Below are positions 52,071-60,970 of a stretch of 64,000 nt of DNA, piece after piece. The DNA is taken from NCBI GenBank assembly GCA_046154645.1, contig JBJXDZ010000047.1:20452-84451 (forward strand), read 5' to 3'. Both the position numbers and the translations under genes were made by a program. The notes beneath the pieces were generated by a model. The model worked only from the letters and a program-made list of their open reading frames with translations, did not search any database and was not told where the DNA came from. This DNA is from Ga0077555 sp046154645 (GTDB lineage Bacteria; Pseudomonadota; Alphaproteobacteria; Rhizobiales; Hyphomicrobiaceae). Positions within the stretch are counted from its first letter, which is position 1. Each line of letters starts with the position of its first letter.

Positions 52071-52820
52071 ATGCCGTCATTATCGCCGAGGCAGGACGAG
52101 CGCGCCGTGGTGCTCGTGCACAGCTCCGATCTCCACATCGACGACGACATCACGCCCGGCCAGTACCACGGTCTCGATGGGCTCCAGCACGTGCTCGGCG
52201 CTGCTCACACTGTCAATGCCGACGTCGTGCTGCTGGCCGGCGATACCTTCGACAACGGTCGAGTCAGCGAAACTATTGCGCGCCGCGCTGGAGCCCTGCT
52301 GGCCGAGGCCCGCATGCCGGTGATCATGCTGCCCGGCAACCACGATCCGGCGATGGCGGACGGCATCTACCATCGCTCCGGTATCCTCGGTCTGGAGCAG
52401 GCCATGGTCATCGGCCACACGCACCCGGAATGCATTGTGATGGCTGACCTCGATCTCGAGATTCTCGGCCGCCCGCATCGCAGCCACAATGACATGTCGC
52501 CGTTACCCATCATCCCACCCCGCACCACGCGCTGGCAGGTGATCATCGCGCACGGCCACTATGTGCCGCCCGAGGATTGGGCCGACGAAACGCATCGCTC
52601 CTGGCTGATCAGCGAGGCTGACCTTGGCGCGACGGGCGTCGATTATGTTGCACTTGGCCATTGGGACCGCCCGGTCGCCGTTGGGGATGGCCGGGTGGCT
52701 GCCTACTATTCAGGTGCCCCTGATCTGGCGCAGACCGTCAATGTGGTGCGGTTGGATCCCAAGGCCGGTGTCTCGGTCGAACGCCGGCCCCTCGCCATGC
52801 CGTTCGCGCGGCGTTGGTAG
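52071..52820 (+). CDS. Calcineurin-like metallophosphoesterase
   Basis: A 249-residue metallophosphoesterase with the two-metal motifs in order: HSSDLHID (D-x-H), LLAGDTFDN (G-D), MLPGNHDP (G-N-H-D), IIAHGHYV, and a last motif GHWDRP where the family usually has G-H-x-H, so one ligand is Asp. It could act on nucleotides or phosphodiesters. It is 54 bases downstream of the aminotransferase gene. The start ATG 52071 precedes the first motif by about 16 residues. Confidence 0.82.
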   Translation: MPSLSPRQDERAVVLVHSSDLHIDDDITPGQYHGLDGLQHVLGAAHTVNADVVLLAGDTFDNGRVSETIARRAGALLAEARMPVIMLPGNHDPAMADGIYHRSGILGLEQAMVIGHTHPECIVMADLDLEILGRPHRSHNDMSPLPIIPPRTTRWQVIIAHGHYVPPEDWADETHRSWLISEADLGATGVDYVALGHWDRPVAVGDGRVAAYYSGAPDLAQTVNVVRLDPKAGVSVERRPLAMPFARRW

Positions 52821-52918
52821 ACGTAGCAAATGCACAAATCAGCGGATTGCCACAGACGCAGGCATTGCGCACGGCCGCAGACCGTATCAATCTCCGGTAC
52901 CGACGAAGGAGCGCAGAC

Positions 52919-54133
52919 ATGACAACCCCCCATGGTCCCCTGCAAGGCGTCAAGGTCGTTGCCTGCTCGACGGCGCAGGCCGGCACGGTACCCTATATGC
53001 TGATGGCTGATCTCGGCGCCGACGTGATCAAGATCGAGGTGCCCGAGGGCGGCGACAACTCGCGCGTCTCCTCCATTTTGCCGGGCCACCCGAGCAGCTT
53101 CTTCGAGACCAACAATCGCGGCGTCAAGAGCGTGACGCTCAACCTCAAGTCGGCGGAAGGCCGCGCCATCCTGCACAAGTTGGTGGCAGAAGCCGACATC
53201 TTTGGCCAGAATTTCCGGCCGGGTGCGGCCGAGAAGAATGGCTTCGGCTACGAAGGTCTGAAAAAGATCAACCCGAAGCTCGTCTACATCTCGATCTCGG
53301 GCTATGGCCCGAACGGACCACACGCCGACCTGCCGGGCACCGACTCCATGGCGCAGGCGCTCGGCGGCATCGCGCAGGCCTACGCACAGCCGGGCCAGCC
53401 TATGCGCACCGGCATCGCTTCCGTCGCCGACGAGACGTGCGCGATCCTGGCTTTCGGCGGCGCGCTGGCAGCCTTGACACACGCGCGCACGACGGGTGTT
53501 GGACAGAAGGTGGAGCTGTCGCTGCTTGGCGGCATCATTCGGCTGTTGGGGTGGACCTTCACGACCACGCTATGGCGCGGCACTGATCCCGTCACCGGTC
53601 AGGCGCGCGTTGCTGGCACTGTGGACAAACCGGCGATGTCGGCGAGCTTCAACGACAAGGATGGCCGCCCGTTCGTGTTCCAGCTGGCCCGCGACCAATG
53701 GAAGGAGGCCATGGTCTCCCTCGGATTCCATGACCGCATCGTGGCGGCAGGTTTCGGTCATCTCGGCGTCGCCATGGAGTCGGCGAGCAAACGGGCTGAG
53801 CTGCTGGCCCTGCTCGACACCCTCTTTGCTACCGGCACGCGCGATGACTGGGTGGCCAAACTGCGCGGCGGCGATATCGTCTCGGCGCCGATCAACACCA
53901 TGCTCGAAGCCTCGGTGGACCCCGACGTGGTGGCCAACGGCTACGTCACCGAGGTCGATTATCCCAAGCACGGCAAGCGACTCAAGGTGCACGGCTCGCC
54001 GTGGCAGTTCTCGGAGACGCCAGCCGTCATCGGCGTGGCGCCGGAACTGGGCGAACACAACGAGGAGGTGCTGGGCAGGTTCGGCTACAGCCCCGCCGAC
54101 GTCGCCAGCCTGAAAGCGCGCAAGATCATCTGA
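52919..54133 (+). CDS. Class III CoA-transferase (CaiB/BaiF family)
   Basis: A 404-residue CoA-transferase of family III, which moves CoA between carboxylic acids. Seen: PLQGVKVVACSTAQAG at the start, LADLGADVIKIEVPEGGDN-like opening (DLGADVIKIE), NNRGVKSVTLNLKS, FRPGAAEKNGFGYEGL, and PGTDSMAQALGGIA, with the probable catalytic aspartate in G-T-D. The ATG 52919 has AAGGAG upstream; the longer frame is rejected. It closes the plus-strand cluster and would supply the CoA ester on which the thioesterase could act. Confidence 0.9.
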   Translation: MTTPHGPLQGVKVVACSTAQAGTVPYMLMADLGADVIKIEVPEGGDNSRVSSILPGHPSSFFETNNRGVKSVTLNLKSAEGRAILHKLVAEADIFGQNFRPGAAEKNGFGYEGLKKINPKLVYISISGYGPNGPHADLPGTDSMAQALGGIAQAYAQPGQPMRTGIASVADETCAILAFGGALAALTHARTTGVGQKVELSLLGGIIRLLGWTFTTTLWRGTDPVTGQARVAGTVDKPAMSASFNDKDGRPFVFQLARDQWKEAMVSLGFHDRIVAAGFGHLGVAMESASKRAELLALLDTLFATGTRDDWVAKLRGGDIVSAPINTMLEASVDPDVVANGYVTEVDYPKHGKRLKVHGSPWQFSETPAVIGVAPELGEHNEEVLGRFGYSPADVASLKARKII

Positions 54134-54187
54134 GGCGGGGGCGAGGCGCGGGCAACGCGCGCATGACCGGACGCGCGGCGCTGCCCT

Positions 54188-54874
54188 TCAGGAAGCGTCC
54201 AGAACGTAGCCCGCGCCGCGGACGGTGCGGATCGGATCCGACTGCGGGCCGCGGATCAAGGATTTGCGCAAGCGGCCAATGTGGACGTCGATGGTGCGCT
54301 CGTCGATTTCCGCCGTGGTGCCCCAGACGCGGTCGAGCAGCTGATTGCGGGAAAGCACGCGACCGGCGCTCTCCATCAGCACCTCGAGCAGGCGGTACTC
54401 CGTCGGTCCGATGGAAACCTCCCGGCTGCCCCGCATCACACGATGCGCCATGCGATCGAGGGTGATCTCGCCTACGGTCAGCGAATCCGCCATGCGCTCC
54501 GGCGCCGAGCGCCGCAGCAGAGCCTTCACGCGCGCCAGCAACTCCGGTACCGAAAACGGCTTGGTGACATAGTCGTCAGCCCCGGTTGAGAGGCCACGCA
54601 CGCGGTCCGTTTCCTCCCCCCGCGCCGTCAGCATCAGGATCGGCACTTGCGGTACCTTGCCATTCCGCCGCAACCGCGCGCACAGCTCGATGCCGGTCAT
54701 CTCCGGCAACATCCAATCGAGAATGGCGAGATCGAACAGCTGCTCCGAGAGCAGCAACTCCCCTTCCTCGGCGGATGGCGCCGTCACCACGTCGTAACCT
54801 GACGCCGCCAGATTATAATCGAGCAACGTCACCAGCGACTTATCGTCTTCAACGACCAGAATGCGTGCCGGCAT
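54188..54874 (-). CDS. phoB: Phosphate regulon response regulator
   Basis: A 228-residue OmpR-type response regulator. Seen: receiver domain with ILVVEDDKSLVTLL, the phospho-acceptor aspartate in LAILDWMLPEM, and YVTKPFSVPELLARV; then a winged helix ending RTVRGAGYVLD. It is the last gene of the phosphate block, just after phoU (3 bases between genes), and is therefore assigned as PhoB rather than another OmpR-type regulator. When phosphorylated by PhoR it should activate the pst genes and other phosphate-starvation genes. Confidence 0.93.
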   Translation of the reverse strand: MPARILVVEDDKSLVTLLDYNLAASGYDVVTAPSAEEGELLLSEQLFDLAILDWMLPEMTGIELCARLRRNGKVPQVPILMLTARGEETDRVRGLSTGADDYVTKPFSVPELLARVKALLRRSAPERMADSLTVGEITLDRMAHRVMRGSREVSIGPTEYRLLEVLMESAGRVLSRNQLLDRVWGTTAEIDERTIDVHIGRLRKSLIRGPQSDPIRTVRGAGYVLDAS

Positions 54875-54877
54875 CGT

Positions 54878-55591
54878 TCAAGCGCCTGGTTGTGTGATCA
54901 GAACAGTGCTCGAGTCGTCACCCTTCGGGCGGTCGTCGGTCAGCACCGAACCGGTCACCAGAAAATGGATGTTCTCGGCGATGTTGGTGGTGTGGTCGCC
55001 GATACGTTCAAGGTTCTTGGCACCAAACAGGAGGTGCGTGCACACGCCGATGTTGCGGGGATCCTCCATCATGTAGGTGAGCAATTCCCGGAACACGGAG
55101 TTGTAGAGTGCATCGAGCGCGGCATCGCCACGCCAGACCGCCAGAGCCTTGGCGTCGTCGCGCGCGGCGAAGGCATCGAGGGCATCCTTCAATTGCCGAT
55201 GCGCCAGCTCGGTCATGTGGCCGAGACCGTTCATCAGAGGGCGCGGCCGGCTTTCGCCCGAAACGGCAAGCGCCCGCTTGGCGATGTTCTTGGAGAGATC
55301 ACCGATACGTTCCAGATCGCCCGTGATCTTGAGCACCGTCATGATGTGGCGCAGATCGTTGGCCATCGGCTGGCGCTTGGCAATCATCGTGATTGCGCGA
55401 TCCTGCACCTGATGCTCGAGCTGGTCGATGGCATGATCGCTGGCGATGGCCCGCTCGGCGAGCTTCGGGTCGCGGCGATCCAGAGCCGCAAACCCATCGG
55501 CAAGCAGCTTCTCGGCAAGGCCGCCCATCTGCGCCACCAAGCGATCGAGCTCGGTGAATTCGGCGTCATAAGACTTAACGATGTGGCTCAT
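54878..55591 (-). CDS. phoU: Phosphate signalling protein PhoU
   Basis: A 237-residue all-helical PhoU made of two homologous three-helix halves (metal-binding E/D-x-x-x-D clusters around DLERIGDLSKNIAKRA and ERIGDHTTNIAENI). It links the Pst importer to PhoR and keeps the regulon off when phosphate is plentiful. It lies 10 bases after pstB and before phoB, the usual order. Confidence 0.96.
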   Translation of the reverse strand: MSHIVKSYDAEFTELDRLVAQMGGLAEKLLADGFAALDRRDPKLAERAIASDHAIDQLEHQVQDRAITMIAKRQPMANDLRHIMTVLKITGDLERIGDLSKNIAKRALAVSGESRPRPLMNGLGHMTELAHRQLKDALDAFAARDDAKALAVWRGDAALDALYNSVFRELLTYMMEDPRNIGVCTHLLFGAKNLERIGDHTTNIAENIHFLVTGSVLTDDRPKGDDSSTVLITQPGA

Positions 55592-55601
55592 GGGTGCGTC
55601 C

Positions 55602-56405
55602 TCAACCGGTTCGACCGGTAATGTAGTCCTGCGTCCGCTTATCCTGCGGGGCCGAGAAAATCTGATCCGTCCGACCGGTCTCGACGAGGGTGCCGAGATG
55701 GAAGAACGAGGTCTGCTGCGAGACGCGCGCCGCCTGAGCGAACGAATGCGTCACGATGACGATGCAGTAATTCTCCCGCAACTCGTCGATCAACTCTTCG
55801 ATGCGCGCCGTCGCGATCGGATCGAGCGCCGAGCACGGTTCATCCATCAGGATGATGTCGGGATCGACCGCCACGGCACGCGCGATGCAAAGCCGTTGCT
55901 GCTGGCCGCCGGAGAGGCCGGTACCGGTATCACTGAGGCGATCCTTGACCTCGCTCCACAGACCCGCACGCGAGAGGCTTGTCTCGACAATTTTGTCCAG
56001 CGCCGTCTTGTCCGGCGCCAGACCGTGAATGCGCGGTCCGTAGGCGACATTGTCGTAGATCGATTTCGGAAACGGATTCGGTTTTTGGAACACCATCCCG
56101 ACCCGCGCCCGCAGTTGGACCACATCGAGATCAGGGTTTGAGATATCCTGGCCATCGATGGCGATCTTGCCGGTCACGCGGCAAACCGAAATCGTATCGT
56201 TCATCCGGTTGATGCAGCGCAGGAACGTGGACTTGCCGCAGCCGGACGGACCGATAAACGCGGTCACCGTCCGGTCGGGAATGGAAGTGCTGACGTCCTT
56301 GAGGGCGTGCTTCTCCCCATAGTAGACATTTACGCCTTCGGCGGTAATCTTGTTGCTGGCACCCGGCACCCGCAGCGCACCAGCCGTAACGACCTGCATA
56401 TCCAT
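55602..56405 (-). CDS. pstB: Phosphate ABC importer ATPase
   Basis: A 267-residue PstB. Seen: GPSGCGKSTFLRCINRMND (Walker A), VGMVFQKPNPFPKSIYDNV, LSGGQQQRLCIARAVA (signature) and ILMDEPCSALDP (Walker B). I chose ATG 56405, with GAGGAC six to seven bases upstream; a GTG at 56438 that overlaps the pstA stop is also possible and would add 11 residues. It powers the PstC-PstA permease and is usual in size for the family. Confidence 0.95.
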   Translation of the reverse strand: MDMQVVTAGALRVPGASNKITAEGVNVYYGEKHALKDVSTSIPDRTVTAFIGPSGCGKSTFLRCINRMNDTISVCRVTGKIAIDGQDISNPDLDVVQLRARVGMVFQKPNPFPKSIYDNVAYGPRIHGLAPDKTALDKIVETSLSRAGLWSEVKDRLSDTGTGLSGGQQQRLCIARAVAVDPDIILMDEPCSALDPIATARIEELIDELRENYCIVIVTHSFAQAARVSQQTSFFHLGTLVETGRTDQIFSAPQDKRTQDYITGRTG

Positions 56406-56434
56406 GACTTGGTCCTCGCTCGATATCGCGTTAC

Positions 56435-58174
56435 TCACCAGCGCCGCTCAAACTTCTTGCGCAACCAGATGGCAGCGCCATTCATGACGAACAAGAACAC
56501 CAGCAGCACCATGATGGCCGCCGCCGTCTTGGCCTTGAACCCCTCTTCGGGGAGATCCGACCAGAGATAGATCTGCACCGGCAGCACGGTCGCTGCTTCC
56601 TGGAACGTCGAGGGGATATCGACGATGAAGGCGACCATGCCGATCATCAGCAGCGGCGCCGTTTCGCCCAGGGCGTGCGCCATGCCGATGATGGTGCCGG
56701 TCATGATGCCGGGCATCGCCAATGGCAGCACGTGATGGAACACCGCCTGCTGGTGCGAGGCGCCGACGCCGAGGGCGGCCTCCTTGATCGAAGGCGGCAC
56801 GGCCTTCAGCGCAGCGCGCGACGCGATGATGATCGTCGGCAGCACGAGCAACGCCAGCACGAGGCCACCAACCAACGGCACCGAGCGCGGCAAGCCGAAG
56901 AAATTGATGAACATCGCCAAGCCCAGCAAACCGAACACGATCGAGGGCACAGCGGCCAGGTTATTGATATTGACCTCAACGAGGTCCGTGAACTTGTTCT
57001 TCGGCGCGAACTCCTCGAGGTAGACGGCTGAGAGCACACCGATCGGCAGGCACAGCGCCAGCGTGATGAACAAGGTCAGCGCTGTTCCGGTCAGCGCCCC
57101 AAGGATGCCGGCAAGCTCGGGCTCGCGGCTGTCGCCGGAGGAGAAAAAGCGCCAGCTCAGGCCTTTTTCGACCACGCCCAGGGTGCGCATCCGCTCCAGA
57201 AAAGCGACCTCCTGGTCCGTGACCTTGCGATTGCTTTCAGGCGTCGCGTAGGTCACGAGCTGCCAGTCACCGGGCTTGGCTTCGCTGAGTGACGTCAAGG
57301 GCAGCAGGATTTCGCCGGACACGTCGGCATCGTTGATCTTGGTGAGCTTGACCAACCCGCCGTTCATGGCCACCAGCAAGGTCGGCATCTTGCTGTCGAG
57401 ATCTTCCGCCACAGTCGGCTTCTCGAAGCGCGCCCGCGCGGCGGCGGCTTCATCGCGCAATTCCTTGACCTTGTCGGTCACTTGCGGACCGCCGATGCGG
57501 GCCAGACGATCGGCCTCGTTGGACAACTGCGTGGCACGCTCCGCCAAAGTCTTCTTGATGCGCACCAGGTCATCGGCAAAGTCGTTGGAGGCCGAGAGCA
57601 ATTTGAGACCACCATCAGCGGCGATGGGCGTAATGATGCCACGTCCCGGGCGCGAGGTGATCGGCGTGCCGGCTCCCTTGTAGTAGAGATCCGCCGTGGA
57701 CGAGAGCAGTAGCGGCACCTTGAACTTGGTGTCGATCGCCTTCGGGTCGGCCACCAGCTTGGCGCGGATCACGTCTGGCGCGCCATTGCTCACCAAGCGT
57801 GTCAGCGTGCGCTCGCCGGAGCGGCTCTCGATGCCGGGAATGGCGGTCTTCAAGGCTGCGCGGACGACGGGAAAGTAATCCGCCCCCTTGATGTCGGCCA
57901 CCTCTCGCTTGGCGCCGAGACCAAGCAGGTCGGCCTTCGCATCGACCTCGAGTTGCAGCGAATGCTGCCAGAGCGCCGGCCAGCCGGCAGTGACGATGTT
58001 CACCAGCAGCAAGGCGAGGAACACCGCGGTCACGCCCAATGCCACAAGCCCGTAGGCACGGAAGCGAAGATCCGCCCCATACCGGCGCTTCAGACGGCTG
58101 GCGGCATACTGCGAGCGATGCGGCGAGACGCGAGTGTCGACCGCCGTCGTCGAGATAGTGGCAAGATCAGTCAT
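56435..58174 (-). CDS. pstA: Phosphate ABC importer permease PstA with large periplasmic insertion
   Basis: A 579-residue PstA, about twice the 290-300 residues of the E. coli protein. Helix 1 lies at about 41-63; a loop of roughly 295 residues follows before helix 2 (near 360), which contains coiled-coil-like stretches (IKKTLAERATQLSNEADRLA and VKELRDEAAAARARFEKP). The permease core follows with SAVYLEEFAPKNKFTDLVE and the coupling-loop region KAVPPSIKEAALGVGASHQQ. Such insertions (DUF3333) are known in alphaproteobacterial PstA. Its start overlaps pstC by eight bases. Confidence 0.92.
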   Translation of the reverse strand: MTDLATISTTAVDTRVSPHRSQYAASRLKRRYGADLRFRAYGLVALGVTAVFLALLLVNIVTAGWPALWQHSLQLEVDAKADLLGLGAKREVADIKGADYFPVVRAALKTAIPGIESRSGERTLTRLVSNGAPDVIRAKLVADPKAIDTKFKVPLLLSSTADLYYKGAGTPITSRPGRGIITPIAADGGLKLLSASNDFADDLVRIKKTLAERATQLSNEADRLARIGGPQVTDKVKELRDEAAAARARFEKPTVAEDLDSKMPTLLVAMNGGLVKLTKINDADVSGEILLPLTSLSEAKPGDWQLVTYATPESNRKVTDQEVAFLERMRTLGVVEKGLSWRFFSSGDSREPELAGILGALTGTALTLFITLALCLPIGVLSAVYLEEFAPKNKFTDLVEVNINNLAAVPSIVFGLLGLAMFINFFGLPRSVPLVGGLVLALLVLPTIIIASRAALKAVPPSIKEAALGVGASHQQAVFHHVLPLAMPGIMTGTIIGMAHALGETAPLLMIGMVAFIVDIPSTFQEAATVLPVQIYLWSDLPEEGFKAKTAAAIMVLLVFLFVMNGAAIWLRKKFERRW

Positions 58175-59558
58175 ATTGCTCTCTGTAGCGTCGGACGATG
58201 CGGAAGGCGATCACGTTGAGCACCAGAGTGACAAAGAACAGCACGAACCCCAGCGCAAACGCTGCCAGCGTCTTGGCGCTGTCGAATTCCTGGTCACCGA
58301 CGAGAATGGTCTTGATCTGCACGGTGATCGTGGTCACCGCATCAAGTGGATTGAGAGTCAGGTTGGCGGCAAGCCCAGCTGCCATCACCACGATCATGGT
58401 TTCGCCGATGGCCCGGCTGATGGCCAGCATGAATGCCGACACGATGCCGGGCAAGGCCGCTGGCAGCACCACCTGCTTGATCGTCTCGGAGTGGGTCGCC
58501 CCAAGCGCATAAGCGCCGTCGCGCAGCGACTGGGGCACCGAATTGATGACGTCGTCAGACAGCGACGAGATGAACGGGATGATCATCATGCCCATGACGA
58601 GGCCGGCGGCGAGCGCCGATTCCGAAGCAACCGACAAGCCGAAGTATTCGCCCCAGCCGCGAATGAGCGGTGCCACCGTCAACGCCGCGAAGAAGCCGAG
58701 CACCACGGTCGGGATGCCGGCCAGAATTTCCAGGATCGGCTTGGCGATGGCGCGCAGCCGCGGCGTCGCGAACTCGGACAGATAGATCGCCGACAGCAGG
58801 CCCAGGGGCCCCGCCACAATCAGCGCCACCACCGTGATCAGCAACGTGCCGGTAAGCAGCGGAATGAAGCCGAACGCCGTCTTGATGTCGCCCTGGTCGG
58901 CGCGCAGAGCCGCCTGAGGGTTCCATTCGGTGCCAAACAGGAATTGCGTGACCGTCGGTCGTCCCTTCAGGGCCGGATCGAAGAAAAAGCGGTAGGTCTC
59001 GAACAGCACCGAGAACACGATGCCGATGGTGGTGAGAACCGCCACCGTCGCACACGTTGCCAGCACGGCGAGCACCACCCACTCGAAGGCATTGCGCGCC
59101 CGGAAGGCCTTGCCCACCCGGCCGACGATGAAACCAGCAGCAAGGAAAGCGAGGCCGATACCGATAGCCAGCATCACGTAGTTGCCAAAACTGACGGAGC
59201 TGCTGTAGGCGTTCGCCGCCGCCTGAAGGTCTGGCGTGATGGCGCCAGCATGGCGGCCCGAGGCGACGTTGACGATTTCGCGCAGCGCGGTATCGCGTTG
59301 CAGCGATGAAGAAATCGTATCAGGCGGCAGCAGCGACAGGGCCTTCTGCGAAGCCATGCGCCCGATGGTAAGCGACCCGGCGACCAGCACCGCGAGCATC
59401 GGGCCGATAACCGCCACAGATGCCAGAAGCCCATGATAAATCGGCATTGAGTGGAGGCTGCCCGGCCCTCCGGCCGCCAGCGTCGCAGCGCGTCCACGCG
59501 CCACAAAGAATGCCGCAAATGCGAGGGCCGCCAGACAGAGGACATAGACATTTGGCAT
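58167..59558 (-). CDS. pstC: Phosphate ABC importer permease PstC
   Basis: A 463-residue PstC, longer than the 319 residues of the E. coli protein. The extra part is N-terminal, with extra helices (YVLCLAALAFAAFFVARG near residues 4-21, then ASVAVIGPMLAVLVAGSLTI). The core shows GPLGLLSAIYLSEFATP, the coupling-loop LRDGAYALGATHSETIKQ, and AISRAIGETMIVVMAAGL. ATG 59558 is preferred over the frame from 59603. It pairs with PstA, whose start overlaps its end. Confidence 0.92.
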   Translation of the reverse strand: MPNVYVLCLAALAFAAFFVARGRAATLAAGGPGSLHSMPIYHGLLASVAVIGPMLAVLVAGSLTIGRMASQKALSLLPPDTISSSLQRDTALREIVNVASGRHAGAITPDLQAAANAYSSSVSFGNYVMLAIGIGLAFLAAGFIVGRVGKAFRARNAFEWVVLAVLATCATVAVLTTIGIVFSVLFETYRFFFDPALKGRPTVTQFLFGTEWNPQAALRADQGDIKTAFGFIPLLTGTLLITVVALIVAGPLGLLSAIYLSEFATPRLRAIAKPILEILAGIPTVVLGFFAALTVAPLIRGWGEYFGLSVASESALAAGLVMGMMIIPFISSLSDDVINSVPQSLRDGAYALGATHSETIKQVVLPAALPGIVSAFMLAISRAIGETMIVVMAAGLAANLTLNPLDAVTTITVQIKTILVGDQEFDSAKTLAAFALGFVLFFVTLVLNVIAFRIVRRYREQYD

Positions 59559-59766
59559 CGGCACTCTCGCCCCGCCGGGCCTGTCGCCCGCGAAAATCAA
59601 CAAAGCTATCCACGCACGGGCCGCTCGCGCCGACCGTGGCCCACAACCAACCGGCCGGTGCGTCGCCCGTTGGCGAGTTCACCCGACCGGTTGGTGAAAC
59701 AAACTGCCGGCCGCACCTGCCCGGAACGCGAGACTACCCAGGTGCGACCAGCGATGGCGTGCAGCC

Positions 59767-60822
59767 TTACTTCACGTCGGCTGCCGTGAGAACCTTCAGA
59801 GCCTTGGCGTCGGCGGCGACCTTCTCAGCTTCGGCTTTCGGCAGCGCCACGAGACCTTTGCGCGCCAGATAACCGTCCTTGGACATCGCCTTGGCAGAGA
59901 CGAACTCTTCAACAAACTTCTCGATGCCCGGGATGACGCCGACGTGCTGCTTCTTGACGTAGACGAACAGCGGGCGCGAGCCCTTGTACTTGCCGGCAGC
60001 AATGGCGTCATAATCAGGCGTGGTGCCGTCGATGGCAACGCCCTTGAGCTTCGCCAGATTCTCCTCCAGGAACGAGTAGCCGAAAATTCCGAACGCGTTC
60101 TTGTTGGCCTCGAGCTTCTGGACGATCACGTTGTCGTTCTCGCCAGCCTCGACATAGGCGCCGTCTTTGCGGATCGACTTCCAGAGCTTCTCGAAACCCT
60201 TGGCGTCAGCCTTCTGCATATCGGCGAGCGCGGGCAACGCTTTTGCGCCGACCTCCAGGAACAACTCGTGGAAGCTGTCGCGCGTGCCGGACGTCGGTGG
60301 CGGCCCCAGCACCTCGATCTTGATGTTCGGCAGCGACGGATCGATGTCACTCCAGTTCTTGTGCGGATTGGCGACCAGCTTGCCGGCCTTGTCGGGCACG
60401 GTCTCGGCCAGCGCCAGGAACACCTGCGCCATGGTCAGGTTGATGGCCGGACCGGCCTTGGACTGGGCGATGGTCAGGCCGTCGATGCCGACCTTGATCT
60501 CGACGACGTCCTTGACGCCGTTCTTGATGCATTCCTCCAGCTCGCCCTTCTTCATGGCGCGCGAGGCATTGGTCAGGTCCGGGTGGGTGACGCCGACGCC
60601 GGCGCAGAACAGCTTCATGCCACCGCCCGTGCCGGTGGATTCGACGACCGGGGTCTTGCCGGCGCCGGTCTTGCCGAACTGCTCGGCAACGGCTGTCGTG
60701 AAGGGATACACCGTCGAAGATCCGACGATCCGGATCTGATCGCGCGCCGAAGCCGGGGTGGCGACGATGAGCGCACCTGCCGCGAGGGCCGCCGCTGAAT
60801 ATGCCGCAGACTTGAGAGTCAC
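59767..60822 (-). CDS. pstS: Periplasmic phosphate-binding protein
   Basis: A 351-residue PstS with a signal peptide (residues 1-26, ending PASA before RDQIRIVG). Phosphate-binding contacts appear in RIVGSSTVYPFTTAVAEQF, STGTGGGMKLFC and PTSGTRDSFHELF. It delivers phosphate to PstC-PstA. The 208 bases to pstC have no gene and may hold a processing or attenuation site; the 143 bases upstream hold the AT-rich promoter region. Confidence 0.96.
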   Translation of the reverse strand: MTLKSAAYSAAALAAGALIVATPASARDQIRIVGSSTVYPFTTAVAEQFGKTGAGKTPVVESTGTGGGMKLFCAGVGVTHPDLTNASRAMKKGELEECIKNGVKDVVEIKVGIDGLTIAQSKAGPAINLTMAQVFLALAETVPDKAGKLVANPHKNWSDIDPSLPNIKIEVLGPPPTSGTRDSFHELFLEVGAKALPALADMQKADAKGFEKLWKSIRKDGAYVEAGENDNVIVQKLEANKNAFGIFGYSFLEENLAKLKGVAIDGTTPDYDAIAAGKYKGSRPLFVYVKKQHVGVIPGIEKFVEEFVSAKAMSKDGYLARKGLVALPKAEAEKVAADAKALKVLTAADVK

Positions 60823-60929
60823 GTTGATCTCCGCGAGTTCTGGTCGAGAGCCGACGATACAAGACCGTGGCCCCTAACGCCTCCCCGATACTGGGGATAC
60901 CTCCTCTGATAGGGCATGGACGCAAAGAG

Positions 60930-60970
60930 ATTATGACAAATTAATTTTATGAAATATAACAATTTTTATT
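60930..60970 (-). promoter_or_regulatory. AT-rich promoter region of pstS with Pho-box-like half sites
   Basis: In a GC-rich genome these 41 bases stand out as mostly A/T. On the minus strand they contain TTGTCAT (60933-60939), TTTCAT and TTGTTAT, which resemble the Pho-box half site CTGTCAT, but the spacings are not the canonical 11 bases. PhoB control is expected from the gene content; the exact site is not proven. Further downstream TCCCC pairs with GGGGA around six bases in the leader (60882-60897). Confidence 0.4.

Noticed and set aside
60930..60970. A canonical Pho box (two CTGTCAT half sites 11 bases apart)
   Set aside because: Half-site-like words are present but the 11-base spacing does not occur, so only a tentative regulatory region is given.
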